Origin: Anaerocolumna cellulosilytica
Lineage (GTDB): Bacteria > Bacillota > Clostridia > Lachnospirales > Lachnospiraceae
Assembly: GCF_014218335.1 (NCBI RefSeq)
Contig: NZ_AP023367.1
Span: forward strand, 5,020,001-5,084,000
DNA: 64,000 nt
Direction of reading: 5' to 3'
This document shows, in pieces, positions 6,674-14,753 of this stretch (position 1 is the stretch's first letter; each line of letters starts with the position of its first letter). Below the pieces are notes generated by a model. It saw only the letters and a list, made by a program, of their open reading frames with translations. It made no database searches and had not been told where the DNA came from. Made by a program: the position numbers and the translations under genes.

Positions 6674-9331
6674 TCATCCTTTTAGTCTTCTTAGCATCAG
6701 CTTCGCAAGTTCAGACAGTACAATAACACTTAAGGTAACTCCGAAAATTTTCATCCACATAACAAATGTTAGCGGTATAGTGCCAAAGAATGCTCCTGCA
6801 AACTGTATAATAAGAATCTGCAATACAAAGGTAATGGTAATTACTAAAAGCATAATCCGGTTTTTTAACAAGTGCTTAAAGATACTTACTGTATGCAGTT
6901 CACGACAGTTAAAGGAATTAAATAATTGAAATAAAGCAAATAAGGTAAATAAAACGGTTGTCATTTCTTCTTCGGCTGCACCTAAAAAGTTAAAGGTATA
7001 TTGGCATAAAAATACTATTGAAATATAAAGACCGGTTAGTCCGATTCTTAACAGCATGGATTTGGATACTATATTATCACTTCGCTTTGTAGGCGGACGT
7101 TTCATTAAGTCATCATAAATTGGTTCAAGACCTAAGGTAAGGGCCGGTGGTCCATCCATGATAATATTAATCCATAAGAGCTGTAAAGCAGTAAAAGGTG
7201 CTTTCAGTCCAAGCAGTATGGATATAAAAACTACAATTACGGAGGAAACGTTTACTGTCAGCTGAAACTGTATAAAACGCTTAAAATTTTCATAGATTCC
7301 ACGTCCCCAGGCTATGGCTTTTACAATAGTTGAAAAGGAGTCATTTAAAAGTACGATATCACTGGCTTCCTTAGATACTTCCGTACCGGATATCCCCATA
7401 GCGATACCAACGTCTGCATTCTTAAGTGCCGGTGCATCATTAATTCCATCACCGGTAACCGCAACTACATTGCCCTGAGATTTTAACAATTTTACGACTC
7501 TCATTTTAATTGTGGGTGTACTTCTTGCAATTACACTAATGCTAGGAAGCTTCTTTAACAGTTCTTCATCACTTAAATCTGCTATCTCCTTAGCTTCTAC
7601 CGCTATATGTTCATTGTTTAATATGTGGAGCTCATTGGCAATCGCAGTGGCAGTAACAATATTGTCACCGGTTAATATCTTAAGGTCGATACCGGCAAGA
7701 CGGCAGTTTTTAACTGCTTCATATACATCCTTGCGCAAAGGGTCAGCTATAGCAACAAAGCCATCAAATACCATGTCATGTTCCATAGTGGAATGCTGTT
7801 CTTCTTCCTCATAGTCAAGCATTGTATCCAGTTCTTTATGTGCAAAGGCAATTACCCTCATTGCTTTTTCCTGGGCTTTTGTTATATACTGTTCGATTTC
7901 TTTCTTTTGGTCAGCCTGGATATTACACATTTCAAAAACACACTCAGGACTTCCCTTAACATAAGAAATAATCTTCCCATCCACTTTACTAATAGTTGTC
8001 ATATGTTTTAATTCTGATGAAAAAGGAAAAGCATATAAAACATCATGGTCTGACCGTTCATCCTTATAGGTTTTCAGACTTCTCCTTCTTGCTTCCGACT
8101 GCTCATAAAAATTTAACATGGCACATTCCGTGGGATTTCCGATAAAGGTACCATCCTGAGAAATATCAGCAGTCGTGTTAAGACAGACATTATGAACAAT
8201 CCAGTCACAGAGTAAATCTGTAGGATGTTCATGCCATTTCCTGTCATAATAGGCAGATACCTTCATTTTGTTCTCAGTCAGGGTACCTGTTTTATCTGAG
8301 CAGATCACATTAATGCAGCCAACGGTTTCTGAGGCTATCATCTTTTTTACCAGCGCATTCTGATGAGACAATTTTATTATGTTAATCGAAAGAGACACGG
8401 CTACGATTGTTGGAAGTCCTTCTGGTACGGCTGCAACAATCAGAACAATACTGGTTACAAATGCTTCTAATACATTCTCTAATACCAAACGGTCTGCCAA
8501 GGCAAAAGAAATTATTTCGGATACAAAAACAATTGCCGCTGCTATTATCCCAAGAATGGTTATAGTCTTACCCAGTCTTGCCAGCTTCTCCTGTAAAGGA
8601 GTGGAAGATTTCTCAGTTTTGGTAAGTTCTTTGGCAATTTTGCCAAATTCAGTGTTATCACCTACTGCTGTTACAACTGCCCTACCGTATCCGCTTGTGA
8701 TATAATTACCAGAATAAAGCATGTTGCCACGGTCTGCAAGGGGCGTTTTTTCATCCGCAAAAATGAGTTCAGCATCCTTTTTTGCTGGTACACTCTCACC
8801 GGTTAACATGGATTCATCGACTGCAAGACCTACACTTTCAATTAACCGCCCATCTGCCGGAATCTTATCTCCGGTTGATAGAAGTACGATATCGCCAACT
8901 ACAATATCTTTTTGTCCTACCATTACAGTATCGCCGTTTCTCAGTACCTTTATTTGGGTATCCTCACTTATTTTTGACAGGGCTTCAAAGGCCTTGGCAC
9001 TCTTTCCTTCCATGACTACCGTAATAAGAACGGACAGAGAGATTGCAGCAAATATACCCACACATTCTAAGAAGTCTGCTTCTCCACCGGTAGTAGCGCG
9101 TATAATATTAACTATCAGTGCTACTACTCCTGCCATAACAAGCATTAATATCATAGGTTCACTGGCCGCTCCCAGGATACGTTTTACCAGTGATTCCGGC
9201 TTTTCTCTTGTCAGCGTATTTCTTCCGTATTTTTCCTGGTTCTGCTCAGCCTGCACAGTTGTTAGTCCTGTCACAGCATTTGAGTTAAGGCAGCTAATTA
9301 AGCTTTCTTTGTTTTCCATAAAATCCTTCAA
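6674..9331 (-). CDS. P-type cation-transporting ATPase (Ca2+-ATPase family, probable Mn2+/Ca2+ exporter)
   Basis: An 885-residue type II P-ATPase. In order: N-terminal cation-ATPase domain, actuator motif LTGESVPA near residue 177, M4 ion-site motif PEGLP near residue 305, phosphorylation motif CSDKTGTLTENK near 344, nucleotide-binding domain, TGDGINDAPAL hinge near 630, and M6 with NIIMDGPPALTLG. PEGLP plus N-x-x-x-D in M6 mark the Ca2+/Mn2+ subgroup. The start is TTG at 9331, because GGAGG lies eight bases upstream, whereas the first ATG (9319) is too far from it. The gene lies behind a yybP-ykoY aptamer, so Mn2+ is the likelier physiological cargo; the Lactococcus yoaB ATPase is the precedent. 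Substrate remains an inference. Confidence 0.92.
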   Translation of the reverse strand: MKDFMENKESLISCLNSNAVTGLTTVQAEQNQEKYGRNTLTREKPESLVKRILGAASEPMILMLVMAGVVALIVNIIRATTGGEADFLECVGIFAAISLSVLITVVMEGKSAKAFEALSKISEDTQIKVLRNGDTVMVGQKDIVVGDIVLLSTGDKIPADGRLIESVGLAVDESMLTGESVPAKKDAELIFADEKTPLADRGNMLYSGNYITSGYGRAVVTAVGDNTEFGKIAKELTKTEKSSTPLQEKLARLGKTITILGIIAAAIVFVSEIISFALADRLVLENVLEAFVTSIVLIVAAVPEGLPTIVAVSLSINIIKLSHQNALVKKMIASETVGCINVICSDKTGTLTENKMKVSAYYDRKWHEHPTDLLCDWIVHNVCLNTTADISQDGTFIGNPTECAMLNFYEQSEARRRSLKTYKDERSDHDVLYAFPFSSELKHMTTISKVDGKIISYVKGSPECVFEMCNIQADQKKEIEQYITKAQEKAMRVIAFAHKELDTMLDYEEEEQHSTMEHDMVFDGFVAIADPLRKDVYEAVKNCRLAGIDLKILTGDNIVTATAIANELHILNNEHIAVEAKEIADLSDEELLKKLPSISVIARSTPTIKMRVVKLLKSQGNVVAVTGDGINDAPALKNADVGIAMGISGTEVSKEASDIVLLNDSFSTIVKAIAWGRGIYENFKRFIQFQLTVNVSSVIVVFISILLGLKAPFTALQLLWINIIMDGPPALTLGLEPIYDDLMKRPPTKRSDNIVSKSMLLRIGLTGLYISIVFLCQYTFNFLGAAEEEMTTVLFTLFALFQLFNSFNCRELHTVSIFKHLLKNRIMLLVITITFVLQILIIQFAGAFFGTIPLTFVMWMKIFGVTLSVIVLSELAKLMLRRLKG

Positions 9332-9402
9332 AACAATTTCCTCCGTGTGTTTTTACTACTTTTATTCATTTAAATTACCTCGATTATAGGAGAATTATAA
9401 AT

Positions 9403-9441
9403 AAAAAAGCTCATGTACAGCATGATAAGCTATACACGAGC
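9403..9441 (-). terminator. second (distal) leader terminator of the ATPase gene
   Basis: A 13-bp hairpin (GCTCGTGTATAGC/GCTGTACATGAGC, G-U pairs included) followed by TTTTTTA on the minus strand. It lies inside the 5' leader, directly after the first terminator and about 70 bases before the start codon. Confidence 0.75.
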
Positions 9442-9442
9442 A

Positions 9443-9481
9443 TAAAAAAAGACCATGTATGGCTTATAAAAGCTATACATG
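9443..9481 (-). terminator. riboswitch-controlled terminator of the ATPase gene
   Basis: Minus-strand hairpin CATGTATAGCTT/AAGCCATACATG (one mismatch) followed by seven Ts. Its 5' arm shares CATG with the 3' strand of the aptamer P1 helix (CGTGAG/CTCATG), so ligand-stabilised P1 and this terminator cannot form together. That predicts transcription ON when the ligand is bound. Confidence 0.75.
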
Positions 9482-9575
9482 AGTCTCGTTATTTAAGGCA
9501 AGCCAGACTTTTTACAGTCAGTATGTTGACTTGACACGTAATTCCTTACGCAAACTACTCCCTCACGGGTGTTTT
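9475..9575 (-). ncRNA. yybP-ykoY (Mn2+-sensing) riboswitch aptamer
   Basis: The minus strand carries the class hallmarks in order: GAGGGAGTAG, then GTCAACATACTGACTG, then AGTCTGGCTTGCC, and AACGAGACT closing P1 with CGTGAG/CTCATG. These are the L1 and L3 elements that form the metal site of this class, which is known to bind Mn2+. It is followed by two terminators and then the ATPase gene. Confidence 0.9.
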
Positions 9576-9587
9576 AAATTGTCTCCT

Positions 9588-9616
9588 ATTGTATCATGGT
9601 CATAGGATTTAGTCAA
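9588..9616 (-). promoter_or_regulatory. promoter of the riboswitch-ATPase transcript
   Basis: TTGACT, 17 bases, TACAAT on the minus strand, 13 bases before the conserved aptamer region. Confidence 0.75.
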
Positions 9617-9633
9617 GTATCTTACGGGTATTC

Positions 9634-10281
9634 TTACAATCTGTTTTTAAGCATCCGATAAGTATAGTGCCCTACAAAACCTAAAAAGATACCTTTAACA
9701 ATATTAAACGGTGTAATTCCATATAAAATCAAAGTAAACTTATCCTTGATTCCCGGTATCCCCTTGGCAACTGCCACTACATTATCCATACCTCCATAGA
9801 GGTTAGCATATAGCGGAATAGTAACCAAATAATTCATTATAAACCCTACGGCGGTCATGACAATGGTTGCCACTCCAAAAATCAAGAAAGGATGGTGTTT
9901 CTTCTTCATCTTTCTATAAAGAAAGGCTGCCGGTACTACATAGGCTATGCTTATGATAAAATTAGCTAACTCACCAATACCTGCTGTCTTTGTTGCGGTA
10001 ATGGCTTTAATTACATTCTTAATAAGTTCAATAACAACTCCTGCCATGGGTCCAAAGTGAAAGGCACCGATAATTGCAGGTATATCACTTAGTTCCAAGC
10101 GTAGAAATCCGATAAATGGTGGTGATTCTAATAGCATCAATACATAGGATAATGCTGACAAAAGACTGATGGTTACCATAGCTTTGGTGGTGAAGAACTT
10201 CTCTCTTTTTAATGGAATATCTTGCTTTTGAAATGTACTTTGGTTTTTTTCCTTTTTTACATTCTGGACGATTTGATTCAT
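9634..10281 (-). CDS. ribU: riboflavin ECF transporter S component RibU
   Basis: Substrate-binding membrane subunit of an energy-coupling-factor transporter for riboflavin. The 215 residues form about six hydrophobic segments; the RibU signature LELSDIPAIIGAFHFGPMAG lies near residue 78, followed by GIGELANFI. The start is ATG 10281, with AAAGGAGAG seven bases upstream. A GTG at 10335 in frame would lie in the T-run of the leader terminator and is rejected. The shared EcfA/EcfT energising module is not in this window. The FMN riboswitch directly upstream independently supports riboflavin as substrate. Confidence 0.93.
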   Translation of the reverse strand: MNQIVQNVKKEKNQSTFQKQDIPLKREKFFTTKAMVTISLLSALSYVLMLLESPPFIGFLRLELSDIPAIIGAFHFGPMAGVVIELIKNVIKAITATKTAGIGELANFIISIAYVVPAAFLYRKMKKKHHPFLIFGVATIVMTAVGFIMNYLVTIPLYANLYGGMDNVVAVAKGIPGIKDKFTLILYGITPFNIVKGIFLGFVGHYTYRMLKNRL

Positions 10282-10334
10282 ATTCTCTCTCCTTTTTTTC
10301 TTGGAAAGGAAAATTCTTGGCTGCTCCTTAAACA

Positions 10335-10362
10335 CAAAAAACCTCGAACATAAAATTCGAGG
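10335..10362 (-). terminator. FMN-riboswitch expression-platform terminator
   Basis: Minus-strand hairpin CCTCGAA-TTTTATG-TTCGAGG followed by TTTTTTG, between the FMN aptamer and the ribU start. It fits a transcription-attenuation platform that is OFF when FMN is bound. Confidence 0.85.
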
Positions 10363-10401
10363 CGATTCATAACGTATTGTTGCATATATCTATGCAATAA
10401 T

Positions 10402-10553
10402 ATTTCTTCTCACATCCAGACTTTACTGTCGGTTTTGGAATCTCACCAAATCAACTGAAAAATTGCTACTCTGTCGTTTCTAAAATTACTTGCAACTTTT
10501 CAGGTCGCGGACTATACCGCCGGTCGGGAATCTCACCCTGCCCCGAAGAATTT
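10402..10553 (-). ncRNA. FMN riboswitch (RFN element)
   Basis: Read on the minus strand the RFN hallmarks appear in order: GGGGCAGGGTGAGATTCCC, GACCGGCGGTATAGTCCGCG, then GGTGAGATTCC-AAAACCGACAGT and AGTCTGGATG-GAGAAG closing P1. All six-helix junction segments are recognisable. It controls ribU. Confidence 0.97.
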
Positions 10554-10578
10554 CCTTCTTTATTCTTTTTACTATTTT

Positions 10579-10607
10579 ATTGTAACTCTTAGCTAAATTG
10601 TTGTCAA
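10579..10607 (-). promoter_or_regulatory. promoter of the FMN riboswitch-ribU transcript
   Basis: TTGACA, 17 bases, TACAAT on the minus strand, about 25 bases before the aptamer. Confidence 0.8.
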
Positions 10608-10658
10608 TATCTATTTTCTGCCTGCGAAAGCAGGATAATATGCTTTCTGGTAAGCTTA

Positions 10659-11138
10659 TCATTTGTTTCTCCTATTCTTTAATATCAAAAAAACCCAAAA
10701 CAGAAAACAACCAAAACAAGCCCCTGCACTGTCTATTAATACATCCGTAAACTGCCCCGAACGTTCAGGCACAAAGAGTTGGTGTATTTCATCGGTACAG
10801 GCGTATAAAAAGCAAATACTAAGTGTATACAGAAAAAGAACTCTGCCTCTTTTTTTATGAACTATATATAGCGGGAGCGATACTGTAATGCTTAAAAGGG
10901 CATACTCTGTAAAGTGCCCTGCCTTACGAAGGGGGGTATGTATCATTTCCTTCCATTTTAGTTCTGCCTCAGGCGTTAGGTTTAAATCCACAATTTTGTC
11001 CATGGTATTAAAAAGAGAGTCTGTCACATTAGAACTCAAACCAGAAGATTTGATACCCGTTGAAGATGAAAACCGGAATATTATAACCATCATAAAAATA
11101 GCCGGCAGCCAGACCAAAAGTAAAATTTTTTTATTCAT
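10659..11138 (-). CDS. VanZ-like family membrane protein
   Basis: A 159-residue integral membrane protein with about four hydrophobic segments and the VanZ-family landmarks FSSSTG near residue 23, KAGHFTEYALL near 72, TDEIHQLFVPERSGQFTDV near 112, and the D-x-x-G-A helix DSAGACFG. VanZ confers low-level teicoplanin resistance in enterococci, but most family members have unknown roles and nothing here links it to a van cluster. The ATG lacks a clear Shine-Dalgarno sequence. It stands alone between the FMN riboswitch and the peptide-modification locus. Confidence 0.85.
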   Translation of the reverse strand: MNKKILLLVWLPAIFMMVIIFRFSSSTGIKSSGLSSNVTDSLFNTMDKIVDLNLTPEAELKWKEMIHTPLRKAGHFTEYALLSITVSLPLYIVHKKRGRVLFLYTLSICFLYACTDEIHQLFVPERSGQFTDVLIDSAGACFGCFLFWVFLILKNRRNK

Positions 11139-11325
11139 GTATTGATTTTAATGCCACATTTATAGGCGGAAGGATTATTACTAAGTTTATTGTGGCCCCT
11201 TTCAGACTATTTTCCTTCACCCTCTGCATACTGCTGAAACTATCTTCCGTTTTTTTCAGATATTATTATTTTACTACTTATATCTTCATTTGAATACCAT
11301 ATATTTTTGATTTTCAGACTAATGC

Positions 11326-11354
11326 TTGTTTTCTCCCTACCATCATGATATAAT
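11326..11354 (+). promoter_or_regulatory. promoter of the nucleotidyltransferase gene
   Basis: TTGTTT, 17 bases and a perfect TATAAT on the plus strand, about 30 bases before the start codon at 11385. Confidence 0.65.
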
Positions 11355-11384
11355 GACTGTAAATTTTTACCATATGGAGGTTTT

Positions 11385-12596
11385 ATGGAATTACATGAAT
11401 CAGTTTTAATATCTTTATTATCTTATGCAATCCGGGCAGAGCATCCTGCTTTTAACGAGGTTAACAACATTTCCTGGGATAGATTATTTGAAGAAGCTGC
11501 TGCTCACCAGGTACATACTCTGCTCTATCCTCTAATTGCTGACTTAGGGGAAGATTCCATACCAGCCCCCCTCCTTTCCAAATGGAAACAAGAGACCAAG
11601 TCTGCTGCTGCCAGACAGTTACAACATGTTGAACAGGTAAATACTATTATAAAAGTCTTCCATAATAACAGCATTTCTGTTATTGCACTAAAGGGCCTGG
11701 TTTTAAGAAATTATTATCCAAAGCCTGAACTTCGAACGATGGGAGATGGAGATTTACTTATACATAAAGCAAATATGAAAAAAGCAAAAAAACTTCTTCA
11801 AAAGATGGGATACCGTTTAAAAGAGAATACTCCCCGCCATTTTTGTTTTTCTCATAAGTACTTTCCGCTGCTTGAAATGCATCAATGCTTAAGTGAAAAA
11901 GAAATACAGTGTATCTATCCTGACTTAACCACAGCTGTATTGAAACGCAGCGAACGGATAGAAATCAAAGGCATGGACGCTTCTATATTCACCCTATCTA
12001 TAGAGGATATGTTTCTTCATTTGTTGTTGCATTTTGCTGGCCATCTAATGTCAGAGGGTATTGGCTTGCGAAGTGTATGTGATATTGTATTGTTCTTAGA
12101 AAAAGAAGGGTTGAAATTGGATATGGGTTATCTGCAGGACAAACTACTCACCTGTCGGCTTACTCATCTGGCAGCAACTTTAGTACGGTTATGTGAGAAA
12201 TATTTTTCCTTAAAACTACCATGTATCTTTCCCGGTGCTGTAGAAGATTCCGACGTAGATTTACTCATGGAGGATATTCTGGATGCCGGGGTGTACGGTC
12301 GTAAGACGATGAACCGGGATATTAGCGGCAGCTTGTTAAAATACTATTCTTCTTGTAATCATGAGAAACATAATACACTAACTTTAAAACATAAGGCATT
12401 ATTTTATTTCCCATGCAGTAAATGGCTACACTCCCGATACTGGTACGCCAAGAAATTCCCTCTTTTATTACCGGTAGCATGGATTCATCGAGGTCTGCGC
12501 AATTGCTTCCGGTTAAAATCTCTGTACCTTTATAAAGAGGCAGCCATTATTAGCCAGAACCGTGCTTTGCTGATTAACCGCCTAAAGCTTCGCTAA
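11385..12596 (+). CDS. nucleotidyltransferase-family protein (NTP_transf_5 type) of a RiPP-like locus
   Basis: A 403-residue protein whose central part carries ALKGLVLRNYYP and RTMGDGDLLI (about residues 104-130), the G-[S/L]...D-x-D pattern of the uncharacterised nucleotidyltransferase family PF14907. Proteins of this family occur in kinase-bearing lasso peptide clusters and near polysaccharide genes. Start ATG has TGGAGG six bases upstream. Its 3' end overlaps the convergent ABC exporter by 23 bases, tying it physically to the operon on the other strand. I infer a tailoring role on the peptide, for example nucleotidyl transfer to a phosphate or hydroxyl; the sequence does not show the substrate. 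Confidence 0.75.
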   Translation: MELHESVLISLLSYAIRAEHPAFNEVNNISWDRLFEEAAAHQVHTLLYPLIADLGEDSIPAPLLSKWKQETKSAAARQLQHVEQVNTIIKVFHNNSISVIALKGLVLRNYYPKPELRTMGDGDLLIHKANMKKAKKLLQKMGYRLKENTPRHFCFSHKYFPLLEMHQCLSEKEIQCIYPDLTTAVLKRSERIEIKGMDASIFTLSIEDMFLHLLLHFAGHLMSEGIGLRSVCDIVLFLEKEGLKLDMGYLQDKLLTCRLTHLAATLVRLCEKYFSLKLPCIFPGAVEDSDVDLLMEDILDAGVYGRKTMNRDISGSLLKYYSSCNHEKHNTLTLKHKALFYFPCSKWLHSRYWYAKKFPLLLPVAWIHRGLRNCFRLKSLYLYKEAAIISQNRALLINRLKLR

Positions 12597-14268
12597 CATA
12601 CGTAGAACTTATTTCTGATTTTTCATATAATCTACCTTTGTTTAATTCTAAAATTCTATCGCAAAACTGCAAGAGAGTTAGACGGTGGGTTATAATAATA
12701 CAGGTTATGCCTTTATACTGATTGCTAATTGCACGCAGTACCCTTTCTTCTGTCTCTGTATCCAATGCTGAGGTTGCCTCATCAAGGACGAGAATCGGTG
12801 CTTTCTTTATAAGTGCTCTTGCTATGGCTATTCTTTGTGCCTGTCCCTCTGAAAGCCCTATTCCTCTCTCTCCTATTATGGTATCTATTCCTTTCTCCAG
12901 CTTACTTATAAAGTCCATGGCGTCTGCCGTCTTTAAAACCATTAGCATTTCAGCTTTCGTAGCGTCCGGATCACCTATCCTGAGATTTTCAGCAATGCTG
13001 CCGGAAAACAAGGTGTTTCCCTGGGGGACATAGGCAATCAGATTACGCAGGGAAGCCTCCGTCTGCCATACCTCCTGCCTGTATTGAATAAACATCTTAC
13101 CTTTTTGGGGTTCTATTAACTGCATGAGAATATGAATTAAGGTAGTCTTGCCTTCTCCTGAGGCTCCAATTAGCCCAATCACCTCCCCTTTTTGAATCTG
13201 AAAGAAAAGTTCTTGTAAGACAGGCGCTTCATATTTGTAACTAAAGTGAATTCCTTCCAGATGAATCGAAGAAAAATCTAATTTAACCTCTTTCAAATAC
13301 TGTTTTTCACTTTCTTCTCCTTCCAGCTTAAGAAGACGCCTGGCAGAAGAAAAAGTGCTCATGGCCTGCGGCAATGTTCCTGCCAGTTCCATAAAAGGGC
13401 TTTGCACCTGAGCCACCAACTGTATAAACACTGTTAAGGTACCAAAACTTATGAGTCCCTTATATAGTTTATAAGCTCCCCATCCAAAAACCAACAAATA
13501 GCAAATCCAAAAACCTCCGGTTACCAATGTGCTTGTTATCTGTGATGCCAGGCTTTTTTTTAATACCAGCTTCTTCTTGGTTTCCTGAAGCCTTGAAAGA
13601 TTCTGCTCCATAGCTTCCTCCCTGCAAAAGGTTTTTTGAATGAGAATATGTTCAAGACTTTCCTGTATATAAGAACGATAGTTACTTTCTGCCTCCTGAG
13701 CTTTTTCATGTATGACTATAAACCTGCTCCCAAAGATATATCCTGCTAACATAGCCGCAGGCCCTAATAGCAATGCATAGGCTGCCATAACCGGATCATA
13801 TATAAGCAGTGTGATAACAGCCGCTAACACGCCTGTTGTTAATGCTATCACTTCCGGAACAGCTCTAACCAAACCACCGGCTGCAATATTCACATCACTG
13901 GTGATACGCGTCATTAAATCCCCGGTATGATACGCTGTGTAATCTAGCCAACGCATGTGAGATAGACGATGAAACAGTTTATTTCGCATCTGGTTTGACA
14001 TATTTTCCAGGGTATTCACAGATAGCATAGTGCTTATTCCTTTTAATATAATCTGCGCTACAATTACAAGCACAAAAGAAAGGCAGGCTTTTACAGCCTG
14101 CTGCCACACTCCCTCTACCGCACCGTCAATTAACGCCTTTGAAAGCACAGCTAATGCTACCCTTAACAGTGACAAAACACTTCCTATGACAATGAGTGTT
14201 ATAAGAGACCAGAAATATTTCTTGACCCAGACAGATAACCAGAAAACTGTACTTAGGTTACGTTTCAT
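12574..14268 (-). CDS. ABC transporter, permease-ATPase fusion (peptide exporter candidate)
   Basis: A 564-residue half transporter: six transmembrane helices in roughly residues 15-290, then the ATPase domain with Walker A GASGEGKTT (about 367-375), signature LSEGQAQRIA near 472, Walker B ILVLDEA near 492 and H-loop near 528. No N-terminal C39 peptidase domain, so leader removal would need another protease; the S24/S26-type gene just upstream is the obvious candidate. I choose ATG 14268, because it overlaps the preceding stop codon as ATGA and has GGAG nine bases upstream; ATG 14274 is the alternative. The local context predicts export of the modified peptide. Confidence 0.85.
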   Translation of the reverse strand: MKRNLSTVFWLSVWVKKYFWSLITLIVIGSVLSLLRVALAVLSKALIDGAVEGVWQQAVKACLSFVLVIVAQIILKGISTMLSVNTLENMSNQMRNKLFHRLSHMRWLDYTAYHTGDLMTRITSDVNIAAGGLVRAVPEVIALTTGVLAAVITLLIYDPVMAAYALLLGPAAMLAGYIFGSRFIVIHEKAQEAESNYRSYIQESLEHILIQKTFCREEAMEQNLSRLQETKKKLVLKKSLASQITSTLVTGGFWICYLLVFGWGAYKLYKGLISFGTLTVFIQLVAQVQSPFMELAGTLPQAMSTFSSARRLLKLEGEESEKQYLKEVKLDFSSIHLEGIHFSYKYEAPVLQELFFQIQKGEVIGLIGASGEGKTTLIHILMQLIEPQKGKMFIQYRQEVWQTEASLRNLIAYVPQGNTLFSGSIAENLRIGDPDATKAEMLMVLKTADAMDFISKLEKGIDTIIGERGIGLSEGQAQRIAIARALIKKAPILVLDEATSALDTETEERVLRAISNQYKGITCIIITHRLTLLQFCDRILELNKGRLYEKSEISSTYVSEALGG

Positions 14269-14753
14269 ATACATCCTCTCCTTCTTTTTATGCTTTGCCG
14301 TATATTACGCAATCGTCCATTGAACCGGATTAAAAATATACGTATGGGAAATGCCAGCCTCCACATAAAAACGAGTGCCTGAAGCAGTTTGTGAGTACAT
14401 TCTATATATTTTTCCTCACGCCAGATGCCTTCTGCCTTTGCCGCAAACTGTTCCGGATAGATAGGACCTTCACACCACTGTTCAGCATCTCCACATAAAT
14501 ATATTGCCACTTTTGTCTTTTTCATTACCCTGTGAAGTACATATTGTTTGTTTTTTCGTTGTATGAGTACAATATCCCCCGATTTAATGCAAGCAAAGTC
14601 TGTGCCTGCAAGTGTAACACTATCTTTGCCTCCCCTCAAAAAGGGATACATGCTCATACCTGTCACCGTAATACGCACCCTGCCTCCGGCGTTAAGCAGT
14701 TCCTTTATAACAGGCATCATCTTCTCAATTTTTAAATATTTTATATCAGACAT
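14265..14753 (-). CDS. S24/S26-type peptidase (signal-peptidase-like), putative leader peptidase
   Basis: A 162-residue protein with the box TGMSMYPFL (Ser34 as nucleophile), SGDIVLIQ near residue 58 and YVLHRV (His74), the Ser-His arrangement of SipW/ER-type signal peptidases instead of the Ser-Lys dyad; GDAEQW follows. Unlike secreted signal peptidases it has no N-terminal membrane anchor; the hydrophobic stretch is C-terminal (about residues 127-145), followed by a very basic tail. The gene overlaps its neighbours on both sides, so it is translated with them. I infer that it cleaves the precursor or its leader; LexA-like regulation is unlikely because no DNA-binding domain is present. Confidence 0.75.
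   Translation of the reverse strand: MSDIKYLKIEKMMPVIKELLNAGGRVRITVTGMSMYPFLRGGKDSVTLAGTDFACIKSGDIVLIQRKNKQYVLHRVMKKTKVAIYLCGDAEQWCEGPIYPEQFAAKAEGIWREEKYIECTHKLLQALVFMWRLAFPIRIFLIRFNGRLRNIRQSIKRRRGCI

Noticed and set aside
6674-9331. Frameshift or truncation at the ATPase N-terminus because no well-placed ATG exists
   Set aside because: TTG 9331 with GGAGG at eight bases gives a full-length protein.
8721-9389. 222-codon plus-strand frame opposite the P-type ATPase
   Set aside because: Antisense shadow of a conserved gene with low-complexity Ser/Thr-rich translation and no start signal.
10281-10335. Upstream GTG start for RibU at 10335
   Set aside because: It would begin in the T-run of the riboswitch terminator; ATG 10281 has a proper ribosome binding site.
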